Shown here: in pieces, positions 13,712-23,315 of the stretch
How the letters are laid out: each line of letters starts with the position of its first letter
Numbering within the stretch: the first letter of the stretch is position 1
Assembly (NCBI GenBank): GCA_047975545.1
Contig: JBKEDS010000015.1
Location: 49,843-113,842, forward strand
From: JBKEDS01 sp047975545
GTDB taxonomy: Bacteria > Bacteroidota > Bacteroidia > Flavobacteriales > Flavobacteriaceae
Length of the DNA stretch: 64,000 nt
Direction: 5' to 3'
Notes under the pieces: model-generated
What the model saw: only the letters and a program-made list of their open reading frames with translations
The model's database searches: none
What the model was told of the DNA's origin: nothing
Program-made: the position numbers and the translations under genes

Positions 13712-15979
13712 TTAAGTATTTTGCGCTTTAATAAGGTTTAGCGCAGACCCCGCCTTAAACCATTCTATTTGGGCATTGTTATAGGTATGGTTTGTAATAA
13801 TAACATCCTTGCTGCCATCGGCGTGAACCACCTCAATGGTTAACGGTTTTTCGGGTGCAAATTGGTCTAAATCAAGGAAGTTGAAAGTATCGTCCTCCTG
13901 GATTTTATCGTAATCGCTTTCGTTGGCAAAAGTTAAGGCCAACATGCCTTGTTTTTTAAGGTTTGTTTCGTGTATACGGGCAAACGATTTTACCAAAACG
14001 GCCGCAACGCCCAAGTGTCTGGGCTCCATGGCGGCATGCTCGCGCGATGAGCCTTCGCCGTAATTGTGGTCGCCCACAACAATGGTTTTAATGCCCGCTT
14101 TTTTGTACTCGCGCTGCGTATCGGGAACACCGCCGTAATCGCCCGTTAATTGGTTTTTAACTAAATTGGTTTGTTTGTTGTACGCATTAACGGCTCCAAT
14201 TAAGCAGTTGTTGGAAATGTTATCCAAATGCCCGCGGAAACGCAACCATGGCCCGGCCATACTAATATGGTCGGTGGTACATTTACCAAATGCTTTTATT
14301 AACAGTTTAGCGCCTTTTATGCTGTTTCCTATTGGTGCAAACGGTGTTAATAACTCCAAACGTTCCGATGTTGGGCTAACAATAACCTGTACATGGCTGC
14401 CGTCTTCTTCGGGAGCCAAATAGCCGTTATCCATAACTTCGAAGCCTTTTGGCGGCAATTCCCATCCTGTTGGCTCGTCGAATTTTACTTCCTCGCCATT
14501 TTCGTTAATTAAGGTATCGGTCATGGGGTTAAAATCCAAACGTCCGGAAATAGCTATGGCTGCGGTAATTTCGGGCGAAGCCACGAAAGCGTGGGTGTTG
14601 GGGTTGCCGTCGGCACGCTTGGCAAAGTTTCGGTTAAACGAATGTACAATGCTGTTTTTTGGTGCGTTTTTAGGATCGCTGTAACGCGCCCATTGCCCGA
14701 TGCAGGGACCACAAGCGTTGGTGAATACCTTGGCATCTAATTTTTCGAATATTTCAAGAATACCATCCCTTTCGGCAGTATAGCGTACTTGTTCGGAGCC
14801 GGGGTTAATGCCCAGTTCGGCTTTCATTTTAATACCTTTATCTATGGCTTGTTGCGCTATGGACGAGGCACGGGACAAATCTTCATAAGAGGAGTTGGTG
14901 CACGACCCAATCAAGCCCCATTCCACCGGGATTGGCCATCCGTTTTCGTTGGCTTTTTTGGTCATGTCTTTGCCAACAGGCGTAGATAAATCGGGGGTAA
15001 AAGGCCCGTTTAATAGCGGTTTTAATTCGTCTAAATTTATTTCAATAACTTGGTCGAAATATTGCTCGGGGTTGGCATATACTTCGGCATCGGCGGTTAA
15101 ATAGTTTTTTACTTTGTTGGCAGCATCGGCAACATCGGCCCTGTCGGTAGAACGTAGGTAGCGCTCCATGGATTCGTCGTAACCAAAAGTTGATGTGGTT
15201 GCACCTATTTCGGCACCCATATTACAAATGGTACCTTTTCCGGTGCAGGACATGGCCGTTGCGCCGGGGCCAAAATACTCGACAATAGCACCCGTACCAC
15301 CTTTAACGGTAAGAATGTCGGCCACTTTTAGTATAACGTCCTTAGGGGCTGTCCAACCGGATAGTTTCCCGGTTAGTTTTACGCCAATAAGTTTTGGGAA
15401 TTTAAGTTCCCAGGCCATGCCTGCCATAACGTCTACGGCATCGGCACCGCCAACACCTATGGCTACCATGCCCAAACCGCCGGCATTAACGGTGTGCGAG
15501 TCGGTACCAATCATCATACCGCCGGGGAAGGCGTAATTTTCCAAAACCACTTGGTGGATAATACCGGCGCCGGGTTTCCAAAACCCAATGCCGTATTTGT
15601 TGGATACGGATTCCAAGAAGTTAAACACTTCGCTACTAATATCGTTGGCCCGCTTTAAATCGGGGGCGGCACCGTCCTTGGCCTGGATTAAGTGGTCGCA
15701 ATGTACCGTAGTGGGTACGGCCACTTTGTTTTTTCCGGCTTGCATAAACTGTAACAGCGCCATTTGTGCGGTAGCATCTTGGCATGCAATGCGGTCGGGG
15801 GCAAAATCGACATAATCTTTGCCTCTTACAAATGCGGTTGTAGGATTGCCATCCCACAAGTGGTTGTACAATATTTTTTCGGAAAGGGTTAATGGTTTGC
15901 CAACAACTTCGCGCGCCTTATCGACACGTTCGGCCATTCTGTTGTAAACCCCCTTAATCATTTTAATGTCAAATGCCAT
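13712..15979 (-). CDS. acn: Aconitate hydratase (AcnA/mitochondrial-type)
   Basis: A 755-residue [4Fe-4S] enzyme that isomerises citrate to isocitrate in the TCA cycle. Seen: the substrate-binding histidines in VHCDHLIQ, TDSHTVNAGGLG, the cluster cysteine in GSCTNSSYEDLSRA, the two further cysteines in ACGPCIGQW, NRNFAKRADG, and GDHNYGEGSSREHAA in the swivelling domain. Length and order fit the mitochondrial-type family. I chose the ATG at 15979 (MAFDIKMIKGVYNRMAERV) over the one nine codons upstream. A second, unrelated-architecture aconitase (AcnB type) is at 37298-40102. No good -7 element was found upstream. Confidence 0.95.
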   Translation of the reverse strand: MAFDIKMIKGVYNRMAERVDKAREVVGKPLTLSEKILYNHLWDGNPTTAFVRGKDYVDFAPDRIACQDATAQMALLQFMQAGKNKVAVPTTVHCDHLIQAKDGAAPDLKRANDISSEVFNFLESVSNKYGIGFWKPGAGIIHQVVLENYAFPGGMMIGTDSHTVNAGGLGMVAIGVGGADAVDVMAGMAWELKFPKLIGVKLTGKLSGWTAPKDVILKVADILTVKGGTGAIVEYFGPGATAMSCTGKGTICNMGAEIGATTSTFGYDESMERYLRSTDRADVADAANKVKNYLTADAEVYANPEQYFDQVIEINLDELKPLLNGPFTPDLSTPVGKDMTKKANENGWPIPVEWGLIGSCTNSSYEDLSRASSIAQQAIDKGIKMKAELGINPGSEQVRYTAERDGILEIFEKLDAKVFTNACGPCIGQWARYSDPKNAPKNSIVHSFNRNFAKRADGNPNTHAFVASPEITAAIAISGRLDFNPMTDTLINENGEEVKFDEPTGWELPPKGFEVMDNGYLAPEEDGSHVQVIVSPTSERLELLTPFAPIGNSIKGAKLLIKAFGKCTTDHISMAGPWLRFRGHLDNISNNCLIGAVNAYNKQTNLVKNQLTGDYGGVPDTQREYKKAGIKTIVVGDHNYGEGSSREHAAMEPRHLGVAAVLVKSFARIHETNLKKQGMLALTFANESDYDKIQEDDTFNFLDLDQFAPEKPLTIEVVHADGSKDVIITNHTYNNAQIEWFKAGSALNLIKAQNT

Positions 15980-16266
15980 ATAATATTCTTTTTTACTTAT
16001 TTTCAACTAAATTATTAAAAAAAAGCGATATGACTTGTTAATTCGTTTAAATAGGGGGTTATTTAGATTCAGTTTATTTAATGAACGTAAACGGCAAAAA
16101 CACTTTTTGATTCTTCTTGAATTTTAAAACCGGATAGTTAAACTTGGACTGTAAATAAAAATAAGATAATTGCTGTTGTAATTTGTAGCAAACCTTTGTG
16201 TTTACAGGGGTTTTTATGTTTTGCGATGAGCCAAAGGAGATCTTGGAAATACTTTGTTGGAAAATG

Positions 16267-17425
16267 TTATTTTTTGATGATTTTTTTTCTTACCGTAGTC
16301 GAATGCCCTTTCATTTCCAAGATGTACATACCCGGAGGAAGACCATAAACATTTAATTGCTTTTGCTTTGTTGAAATAACTTTTTCGCCCAAAACATTAT
16401 ACAATTCTAAATTATTTACCAATCCATCTTTATCGTTAATATAAATAATATCGGTTACAGGGTTTGGATAAATGTTAACAGCGCTTAAATTAAAGGCTTC
16501 GGTATTTAAACTATCGCCCGTGTAATAATAGGTTGTTTTGTGGTAATCTATCCATGTGCTGCCGTCATCGAAACTATTACTCTCAACCAAGGTTTTTACC
16601 TTATTTACAAAAGGATAATTGCTATCGAAATCAAATTGACTATCCAAGAAAGAGATAATTAAAAGGGTGTATATAATTATTAAGCTGCTCTGCGGTATCG
16701 AACGTGTAGGTGTTTTTATATCCTCCTTCTGAATACAGAAACGTCGTTTCTGTTCTATTGTTATTGGCATCATAACTATAATTTTCGGTTTCGGTTGTTT
16801 CCCATATACCGGAATCGTTTTTTTCTTGGTACGCAATCTGGGTTCTATAACCGGAACCATTATAAGTGTAAATAGATTTATAGGTTTCTTCACCATATTC
16901 CGAAGTAATATCCTGTATTAATTTCCCTTCGGAAAAGGTAAGATTGGCTGTTTCCACTTCTTCCCAACTTGAACTGTCACTGTTCCATTCGGAATAAGTA
17001 CCGCTAACAGGATTGCTGCCGGAATAAATTATCTCTAATTTGGAACTTACAACCCAGTCTGTTCCATTCCATGAGTAATCAATATAACCTAAGTTATTGT
17101 CGTTGGCGTCATGCGAGTATTCCATTTTGTAGCCGTTTTCAAAAACCGTTCCGTTCCAATTTTGATAAGTTTCTGTTACCATGTTATTATTGGCATTATA
17201 GGTTAGCATGGTTTTAGTCCACTCCTCCCAATTGGAATTTAAAAGATTCCAAACGAAAGTGTTTATTTCTGTTAAATTACCATTGGTACTGTATGTGTAT
17301 TCTTCTTTTTCATTGTTTATCCAAGAAGAGCCATCATACCACTGCTTGATAGAAACCTCAAGTTTATCCTGGGCAAAAACCAAGCTGAAGGCAAAACAAA
17401 ATAATAGTAAAGTAATTTTCTTCAT
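16267..17425 (-). pseudogene. T9SS-secreted repeat protein, split by a frameshift
   Basis: The first frame (17425 to 16640, 261 residues) begins with a signal peptide KKITLLLFCFAFSLVFAQ and then about seven imperfect repeats built on W-Y-W motifs such as YDGSSWINNEKEEYTY and SWNGTDWV. It stops at 16640. A second frame picks up at about 16650 (FLDSQFDFDSNYPF) and carries a repeat unit (SFDDGSTWIDYHKTTYYY) and a type A T9SS sorting tail: AVNIYPNPVTD, LYNVLGEKV, LPPGMYILEM and a KKIIKK end at 16267. Removing one base from the T run on the coding strand at about 16661-16664 joins them as HPLIISFLDSQFD. The intact protein would be a cell-surface or secreted protein of about 385 residues. Function unknown. 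Confidence 0.7.
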
Positions 17426-17531
17426 AATATATCTACTTAATTGTTAGTTGTTTATACAAGTTACAAAAAAGAATGTGAGAAAACCAAAAAAAACCGCAAA
17501 GTGTATTAAAACGCCGTTAAACTAATTTTCA

Positions 17532-17539
17532 TACCTTTG
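17532..17539 (+). promoter_or_regulatory. Candidate -7 element for the DUF368 pair
   Basis: TACCTTTG matches TAnnTTTG, 24 nt before the start codon at 17564. The -33 element is not clear. Confidence 0.5.
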
Positions 17540-17563
17540 GTTTCCTAACTTATAAGCAGCATA

Positions 17564-18484
17564 ATGCAAAGACGTTTTAAAGATTATTTAATTATTTCGT
17601 TTAAAGGCTTGGCCATGGGCGCAGCCGATGCCGTTCCCGGAGTTTCCGGTGGTACAATTGCCTTTATTTCGGGGATTTACGAAGAATTGATTACCACCAT
17701 TAGCAATGTTAAACCATCGCTTTTAAAAACCTTGTTATCGGGGAATTTTAAAACATTTTGGCAAGAAGCAAACGGTAATTTTGTAGTGGCGCTTTTATCG
17801 GGTATTGTGGTTAGCTACGTATCGTTTATGAAATTGGCCAAATACCTTTTGGAACATCATCCCGTTTTAATTTGGTCTTTCTTCTTTGGGCTTATCGTAG
17901 CCAGTATTTACTTCGTGGGCAAACAAATTACCAAGTGGAATACTTCGGTTTTTATTGCCTTGGCCATAGGTGCCGTTGCCGCTTTTTATATTTCGGAACT
18001 ACCGGCCTTGGGCGAAAATACCAGCGACGGCTTTTTATTTATTGCCGGGGCCATTGCCATTTGTGCTATGATACTGCCGGGTATTTCAGGCTCGTTTATT
18101 TTAATTATCCTCGGCGCCTACAAAACCCTTAGCCACGCTATTTCCGATTTCGACATAAAAAAATTAGCCCTGTTTTTTTCCGGTGCCATTATCGGGCTGC
18201 TTAGTTTTAGCCACTTGTTAAAATGGCTTTTTAAAAATTACCACAACACCACTTTGGCCGTACTTACCGGGTTTATTTTTGGTTCGTTAAACAAAGTTTG
18301 GCCATGGAAGGAAACCCTATCGTGGTACACCAATTCCGAGGGATTGCAAGAGCCGTTAACGCAAAAAAGCGTTTTGCCTTTTGCATTTCAGGGCGATAAC
18401 CAAATTGTTTGGGCCATAATATTAATGGTTCTTGGTTTTTTAACTATTTTTAGTCTTGAAAAAATAGGTTCCAAAAAACAATAA
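17564..18484 (+). CDS. DUF368 (PopT-type) lipid carrier translocase, first copy
   Basis: A 306-residue polytopic membrane protein with about eight hydrophobic segments. Two inverted, similar signature loops are visible: MGAADAVPGVSGGTIAF near 20 and MILPGISGSFILIILGAY near 170. DUF368 proteins (PopT) have been reported to recycle undecaprenyl phosphate across the cytoplasmic membrane for envelope polymer synthesis; assignment here is by family. The stop codon TAA is followed immediately, in the same frame, by the ATG of a second DUF368 gene, so the two are surely cotranscribed and probably translationally coupled. Confidence 0.85.
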   Translation: MQRRFKDYLIISFKGLAMGAADAVPGVSGGTIAFISGIYEELITTISNVKPSLLKTLLSGNFKTFWQEANGNFVVALLSGIVVSYVSFMKLAKYLLEHHPVLIWSFFFGLIVASIYFVGKQITKWNTSVFIALAIGAVAAFYISELPALGENTSDGFLFIAGAIAICAMILPGISGSFILIILGAYKTLSHAISDFDIKKLALFFSGAIIGLLSFSHLLKWLFKNYHNTTLAVLTGFIFGSLNKVWPWKETLSWYTNSEGLQEPLTQKSVLPFAFQGDNQIVWAIILMVLGFLTIFSLEKIGSKKQ

Positions 18485-19504
18485 ATGCAAAGCACGAGAA
18501 CATTAAAGGATAAAATATTCCTTGTACTTAAAGGCTTGGGCATGGGTGCGGCAAATAAAGTGCCGGGCGTGTCCGGCGGTGTCGTGGCCTTTGTTGCCGG
18601 CTTTTACGAGGAATTTATTTATTCGCTTAAAAAGGTTAACGGTAAGGCTTTTAAACTTTTAATCAATGGTAGGTTTAAAAGTTTTTTCAACTATATAAAC
18701 GGGCGTTTTTTATCCTTGCTGTTTTTGGGCATGGTGGTTAGCTATTTTAGTGTTTCCAAAGTGCTGGATTATCTTATTAAACATTACGAACTTTATGTTT
18801 GGAGTGTTTTTTTCGGTATGATTATCGGTTCTATTTACTATATTAACAAGGATTTTAAGGATTGGAACTACAAAACCTACACCGCTTTAATCTTGGGTAT
18901 TTTACTGGGGCTTAGCATTAGTTTTTTAAGTCCCGCCAAGGAAAACGATAATTTATGGTTCGTGTTTTTTTGCGGTATTATTAGCGTTTCGGGCATGACG
19001 CTGCCGGGCTTTTCCGGCTCGTTTATACTAATATTGTTGGGCAACTACGTGCTGTTGCTGGTCGATTCGGTTAACGCCTTGTCCGATACGTTTTTTGATG
19101 TAATTTCCGGGAATTTCGAATTTATAAACAACCCCGAACGCATTCGCCTTTTAAAAGTTTTGGTTGTTTTTACGCTTGGCTCGGTAACGGGGCTGGTAAC
19201 TTTTTCGCACCTTTTAAGCTATATTTTAAAACATTACAAAAGCATAACGCTATCGTCTATAATCGGCTTTATTGTTGGCTCGCTGGGCGTAGTTTGGCCA
19301 TGGAAGGAAAGTATTTATAAAAAAGGCCTTGACGGTGCGGTATTGCTGGACTCAAGGGGCGAAAAAATAATTGAAAACTACAAACGCTATATTCCCGAGC
19401 TAAACACCGAAACTTATTATGCCATTGCCTTTATAATCCTTGGCATTGCCATTGTTTTGGCTTTGGAATATTACGGACAAAAAACACGAAAAATTCATGG
19501 ATAA
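18485..19504 (+). CDS. DUF368 (PopT-type) lipid carrier translocase, second copy
   Basis: A 339-residue paralogue of the preceding gene, with MGAANKVPGVSGGVVAF near 20 and MTLPGFSGSFILILLGNY near 165, and the shared VWPWKE block late in the protein. The N-terminal loop has Lys where the first copy has Asp (GAANKVPG against GAADAVPG), a charge reversal that may change lipid or ion coupling. The two could form a heterodimer or serve different lipids. Its 3' end overlaps the aroE start by 8 bp, extending the operon to shikimate metabolism. Confidence 0.85.
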   Translation: MQSTRTLKDKIFLVLKGLGMGAANKVPGVSGGVVAFVAGFYEEFIYSLKKVNGKAFKLLINGRFKSFFNYINGRFLSLLFLGMVVSYFSVSKVLDYLIKHYELYVWSVFFGMIIGSIYYINKDFKDWNYKTYTALILGILLGLSISFLSPAKENDNLWFVFFCGIISVSGMTLPGFSGSFILILLGNYVLLLVDSVNALSDTFFDVISGNFEFINNPERIRLLKVLVVFTLGSVTGLVTFSHLLSYILKHYKSITLSSIIGFIVGSLGVVWPWKESIYKKGLDGAVLLDSRGEKIIENYKRYIPELNTETYYAIAFIILGIAIVLALEYYGQKTRKIHG

Positions 19505-20240
19505 ATTAGGGCTTTTAGGTAGAAATATTTCATATTCGTTTTCAAGAACGTATTTTAAGCAGAAGTTTGAAAACGAGGGCATACCCCATATTACCTATCA
19601 AAATTTCGATATTCCCGCTATAACCGATTTCCCTTCCATAATAAAAAGCACCGAAAACCTAAAGGGGCTTAACGTAACGATTCCCTACAAACAGGACGTT
19701 ATGCCTTATTTGGACAAAATAGACAAAAAAGCCAAAGCCATTGGTGCCGTAAACACTATTAAAATATCAAAAAAAGGAAAACTTACAGGCTACAATACCG
19801 ATTATTACGGGTTTAAAAAAGCCCTAAAACCTTTTTTGAAAAAACGCCACAAAAACGCTTTAATCCTTGGTACGGGAGGCGCCAGCAAAGCTGTTGCATA
19901 CAGTTTGGATCGGCTTGGCATAAACTACCATTATGTTTCCAGAACGGCATCTGCCAACGTTTCCTTCACCTATAACGATTTAACCGAAAAAATCGTCCAA
20001 GACCATTTAATCATTATAAACTGTACACCGCTTGGCACGTTTCCCAATATTGAAAATTGCCCCGATATTCCCTATGGCGGCATTACGCAACGGCATATTC
20101 TGTTCGATTTAATTTACAACCCCGAAGAAACCACCTTTTTAAAATACGGAAAAGAAAAGCAAGCCCAAACCATAAACGGATTAAGCATGCTTATTTATCA
20201 AGCCGAAAAAGCCTGGGAAATCTGGAATTTAAAACAATAA
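19497..20240 (+). CDS. aroE: Shikimate dehydrogenase
   Basis: A 247-residue NADP enzyme reducing 3-dehydroshikimate to shikimate in aromatic amino acid synthesis. Seen: LLGRNISYSFSRTYF (substrate-binding serines), NVTIPYKQDVMPYL with the catalytic Lys, GAVNTI, YNTDYYGF (catalytic Asp region), the nucleotide-binding LILGTGGASKAVAY, and NGLSMLIYQAEKAWEIW at the C terminus. The frame extends upstream into the previous gene, but the ATG at 19497 gives the normal start MDKLGLLGRNIS. It overlaps the DUF368 stop by 8 bp. Confidence 0.94.
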   Translation: MDKLGLLGRNISYSFSRTYFKQKFENEGIPHITYQNFDIPAITDFPSIIKSTENLKGLNVTIPYKQDVMPYLDKIDKKAKAIGAVNTIKISKKGKLTGYNTDYYGFKKALKPFLKKRHKNALILGTGGASKAVAYSLDRLGINYHYVSRTASANVSFTYNDLTEKIVQDHLIIINCTPLGTFPNIENCPDIPYGGITQRHILFDLIYNPEETTFLKYGKEKQAQTINGLSMLIYQAEKAWEIWNLKQ

Positions 20241-20350
20241 AGGCTTTTTACGGAGGTTTCAATTACAGTACTTAACAAATTCCTTTGTTATTAGTGTACT
20301 TGTTAGTATATTTAACAAAAATTGTTTACGAACCTTAACATTTTTAAAAA

Positions 20351-22339
20351 ATGTCCGACACCAACAACCTACCCAATCCGGAAGAAAAAGAAATTAGCAA
20401 CAATAGCGTTCATTCCGAAGGCACCCCCATAGAAAACGCATCGCAAGAGGCTAATGCTCAAGACGAACCATTAGAAACCCCAATTGCTGAAACACCCGAA
20501 ACACCGGTAGAACAAAATCAAACCGAGACAGCTTTGGACGAAAACGACGCTGTTTTAAACGAAATTGAAGACTCCAACGCCGAAGATGCCGAGGACGAAG
20601 GTAATAAGGAGCGCCACGGCATTGAACATAAGGATTACGACACCATGTCGCTGGAAGCCTTGGCCATAGAGCTGGAACGTTTGTTAAAGCACGAAAAAGT
20701 ACAAGCCATAAAATCGCATGTTGAAGCCATAAACAACGAATTTAAAACAAAATTCCAAGCACTGGTAGACGAGAAAAAAGAAGATTTTTTAAACGATGGC
20801 GGTAACGAAATAGACTTTTATTATTCGTCGCCCGTTCAAAAACGCTACAAAACGGCCTATCGCGAATACCGAAAAAAACTAAACGAACATTACCAAAATT
20901 TAGAAAAAAGGCTAAAACAAAACCTAACCGACAAGTTAGAAATAATCGAAGAGCTAAAAGGTCTAATTAATGTAGAAGAAAACATAAACACCACCTACAA
21001 ACACTTTAAGGAATTACAGGAACGGTGGCGCAATACCGGGCCAATACCCCGCGACAAGTATAACAACGCTTGGAACAGCTACCACCACCACGTCGAGATA
21101 TTTTACGATTTTTTGCACCTAAACCGCGATTTGCGCGATTTGGACTTTAAGCACAACTTAGAAAAAAAACTAATTATTATCGAGCGTGCCGAAGCCTTGG
21201 CCCAAGACGATAACGTTATGCACAGTTTTAGGGAACTACAAGAACTCCATAAAATCTGGAAAGAAGAATTGGGCCCCGTAGCCCGCGAAAACCGTGAGGA
21301 AATATGGAGCCGTTTTAAAGCGGCCACCAAAACCATTAACGACAAACGCCAAGCCTATTACCAGGAAATAGACAAGCACTACGAAAAAAACCTTGACAAA
21401 AAACTCGAAATTATTGAAAGCATTACCGTAATTGCCCAAAAACCGGGCAATTCGCACAATGCGTGGCAAAACAAAATTAAGGAGGTAGAAACCCTGCGGG
21501 AGGCCTTTTTTAATGCAGGCAAAGTACCCTTAAAGGTAAACGAAAGCACGTGGGCCAAGTTTAAGGATGCCGTAAGAACCTTTAACCGCCAAAAAAATGC
21601 GTTTTACAAGGACTTAAAAAAAGAACAATACGACAATCTGGAGAAAAAACTGGAGCTTATTAAAATTGCCGAGGACAATAAAAACAGTGACGATTTTGAG
21701 GCCACAACACCACTGATGAAAAAAATCCAAAACGATTGGAAAAAAATAGGCCACGTACCACGAAAGGACAGCGACAAAATATGGAAACGCTTTAAAGCCG
21801 CTTGCAACGCCTATTTCGATAAATTGCACGCCCTTAAAAACGAAGCCAATAAAGAGTTTAACGAGGCTTACAACAAAAAAGCGGAATTGCTGGACACCCT
21901 TAAAAACATAAAATTATCGGGCAACAAGGAAGCCGATACCGAAACTGTAAAAAATTATATAAAACAGTGGCACGACATAGGCAAGGTACCCCACAACAAG
22001 CGCTATATAGAAGGCAAATTCAATAAAGCCGTAGAGGATGCCCTAACAAGCCTTAAAATAGATAAAAGCGAAGTTGAAATGATTAAGTTTGAAAACAAAC
22101 TGGAAACCATTTCCGATTCCGAAAACACCAAGGACTTAGATAACGAACGCCTGTTTATCCGCAAAAAAATTGACGAGGTAAAAGGGCAAATAAACCAATT
22201 GGAAAACAACTTGCAATTTTTTACCAATGTTAACGACGACAACCCTTTGGTAAAGGAAGTACGCAACAACATAAAAGCGCATAAGGAAACTTTGGGCTTG
22301 TGGCAAGCAAAGCTCAGCAAGCTAAAGGAAATGTATTAA
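20351..22339 (+). CDS. DUF349 repeat protein
   Basis: A 662-residue soluble, highly charged and mostly helical protein. After an acidic, Glu/Pro/Thr-rich disordered N terminus (residues 1-95), five or six DUF349 units follow at roughly 75-residue spacing, each with a helical pair and a motif like WRNTGPIPRDKYNNAWNSY, WKEELGPVARENREEIWSRF, WKKIGHVPRKDSDKIWKRF and WHDIGKVPHNKRYIEGKF. The C terminus is a coiled coil (about 590-660). The family is universal in Bacteroidetes but its role is not established. The gene is followed by a strong terminator shared with the convergent neighbour. Confidence 0.9.
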   Translation: MSDTNNLPNPEEKEISNNSVHSEGTPIENASQEANAQDEPLETPIAETPETPVEQNQTETALDENDAVLNEIEDSNAEDAEDEGNKERHGIEHKDYDTMSLEALAIELERLLKHEKVQAIKSHVEAINNEFKTKFQALVDEKKEDFLNDGGNEIDFYYSSPVQKRYKTAYREYRKKLNEHYQNLEKRLKQNLTDKLEIIEELKGLINVEENINTTYKHFKELQERWRNTGPIPRDKYNNAWNSYHHHVEIFYDFLHLNRDLRDLDFKHNLEKKLIIIERAEALAQDDNVMHSFRELQELHKIWKEELGPVARENREEIWSRFKAATKTINDKRQAYYQEIDKHYEKNLDKKLEIIESITVIAQKPGNSHNAWQNKIKEVETLREAFFNAGKVPLKVNESTWAKFKDAVRTFNRQKNAFYKDLKKEQYDNLEKKLELIKIAEDNKNSDDFEATTPLMKKIQNDWKKIGHVPRKDSDKIWKRFKAACNAYFDKLHALKNEANKEFNEAYNKKAELLDTLKNIKLSGNKEADTETVKNYIKQWHDIGKVPHNKRYIEGKFNKAVEDALTSLKIDKSEVEMIKFENKLETISDSENTKDLDNERLFIRKKIDEVKGQINQLENNLQFFTNVNDDNPLVKEVRNNIKAHKETLGLWQAKLSKLKEMY

Positions 22340-22348
22340 CAAAAAAAA

Positions 22349-22376
22349 AGCGCCGAATTTCGGCGCTTTTTTTTGT
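22349..22376. terminator. Bidirectional terminator
   Basis: AGCGCCGAA and TTCGGCGCT form a GC-rich hairpin with A9 before and T8 after it, so it works for the DUF349 gene on the plus strand and the secreted-protein gene at 22381 on the minus strand. Confidence 0.9.
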
Positions 22377-22380
22377 TATA

Positions 22381-23232
22381 TTAAAACTTAATATTCAACT
22401 CTTTTTGTTGTACGCCGGCATCGGTGTTGTACTCGTAAACCCAAGTATCGCCTTTTTTATAAACAACGGCGTTTTCACCTTCGACAAGATATAAATCGGA
22501 TTGTCCCGTTTTCTTTATTTTATAAACCACCTTTGGCGTACTATCAACCAACTGGTAGCCATTATTAATGGCTTGGGCATATAGTACATTGGATGAGGAA
22601 ATTGTTTTTGGCACCTCGGTTTTTCCTTCAGCTTTAACAACAGTAGGGGTAGTTGCTACCGGCACCACCACATTGGCATTTTTTTCTTCTTTTAAGGTTT
22701 TTATTTCTTCTTTTAACTGTTCAATTTCTTGGTTTTGGGCAACGTTTGTTTGCGCTACCGCATAATTTTGTTGCGATTTGGAGGTTTGCACTTTTGAAGC
22801 ATCGAACGAATAATTTAAGCCCTCAACACTTTTAAAAGCATTCCTTAAGGCTTCGCTATACGCCCGTTTATATTCCTTTTCCCTGCTTTCGCCATAATTG
22901 CCCGTATATACCACGACATCGTTACAGTCCTTTAGCTGAACCGCCAATTTGGTTTTAAACAGATTGGAGTCCTTTAACAAATCCGATTTTAGTGCCAAGC
23001 ACCGGTTGCGTATTAAATCTTCGGGATATGTACTGCCTTCCATTAAAGCCGTAAACCCGTATTTGTTAAACAAAAATTGGGTTAGGCCATTAAGTTGGTA
23101 CTGGTCTTTTTCTTTTAAAAAATCGTATTTATTAGGGACAATAACATACTTGTATTGGTTTAAGTTGGCTTGCGAAAATGCGCTTATTGAAAGCAGGCCG
23201 CTTAACAAAATGGTAAAAAATTTAACTCTCAT
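22381..23232 (-). CDS. Secreted protein of unknown function
   Basis: A 283-residue protein with a signal peptide (KFFTILLSGLLSISAFSQ). The N-terminal half (NQYKYVIVPNKYDFLKEKDQ, LNGLTQFLFNKYGFTALME, VVVYTGNYGESREKEY, YSEALRNAFKSV) resembles a conserved periplasmic protein seen across Flavobacteriaceae that I cannot name. A coiled coil (IEQLKEEIKTLKEEK, about 168-185) and a Thr/Val-rich linker follow, then a C-terminal beta-rich domain (LVEGENAVVYKKGDTWVYEY). It is the last gene of the minus-strand run beginning at radC, though an 83 bp gap precedes it. Confidence 0.7.
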   Translation of the reverse strand: MRVKFFTILLSGLLSISAFSQANLNQYKYVIVPNKYDFLKEKDQYQLNGLTQFLFNKYGFTALMEGSTYPEDLIRNRCLALKSDLLKDSNLFKTKLAVQLKDCNDVVVYTGNYGESREKEYKRAYSEALRNAFKSVEGLNYSFDASKVQTSKSQQNYAVAQTNVAQNQEIEQLKEEIKTLKEEKNANVVVPVATTPTVVKAEGKTEVPKTISSSNVLYAQAINNGYQLVDSTPKVVYKIKKTGQSDLYLVEGENAVVYKKGDTWVYEYNTDAGVQQKELNIKF

Positions 23233-23315
23233 CTATTTTTAATTTTGTAACTAATTATTAATTAAACAATTTAATGGTTTTAGCTAATGATTGTTCGCAC
23301 TTGCCAAAATATCCG

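Noticed and set aside
16640..16896. N-terminal part of the 209-residue minus-strand frame
   Set aside because: This part overlaps the real first half of the T9SS protein in another frame; only the portion after about 16655 matches the protein family.
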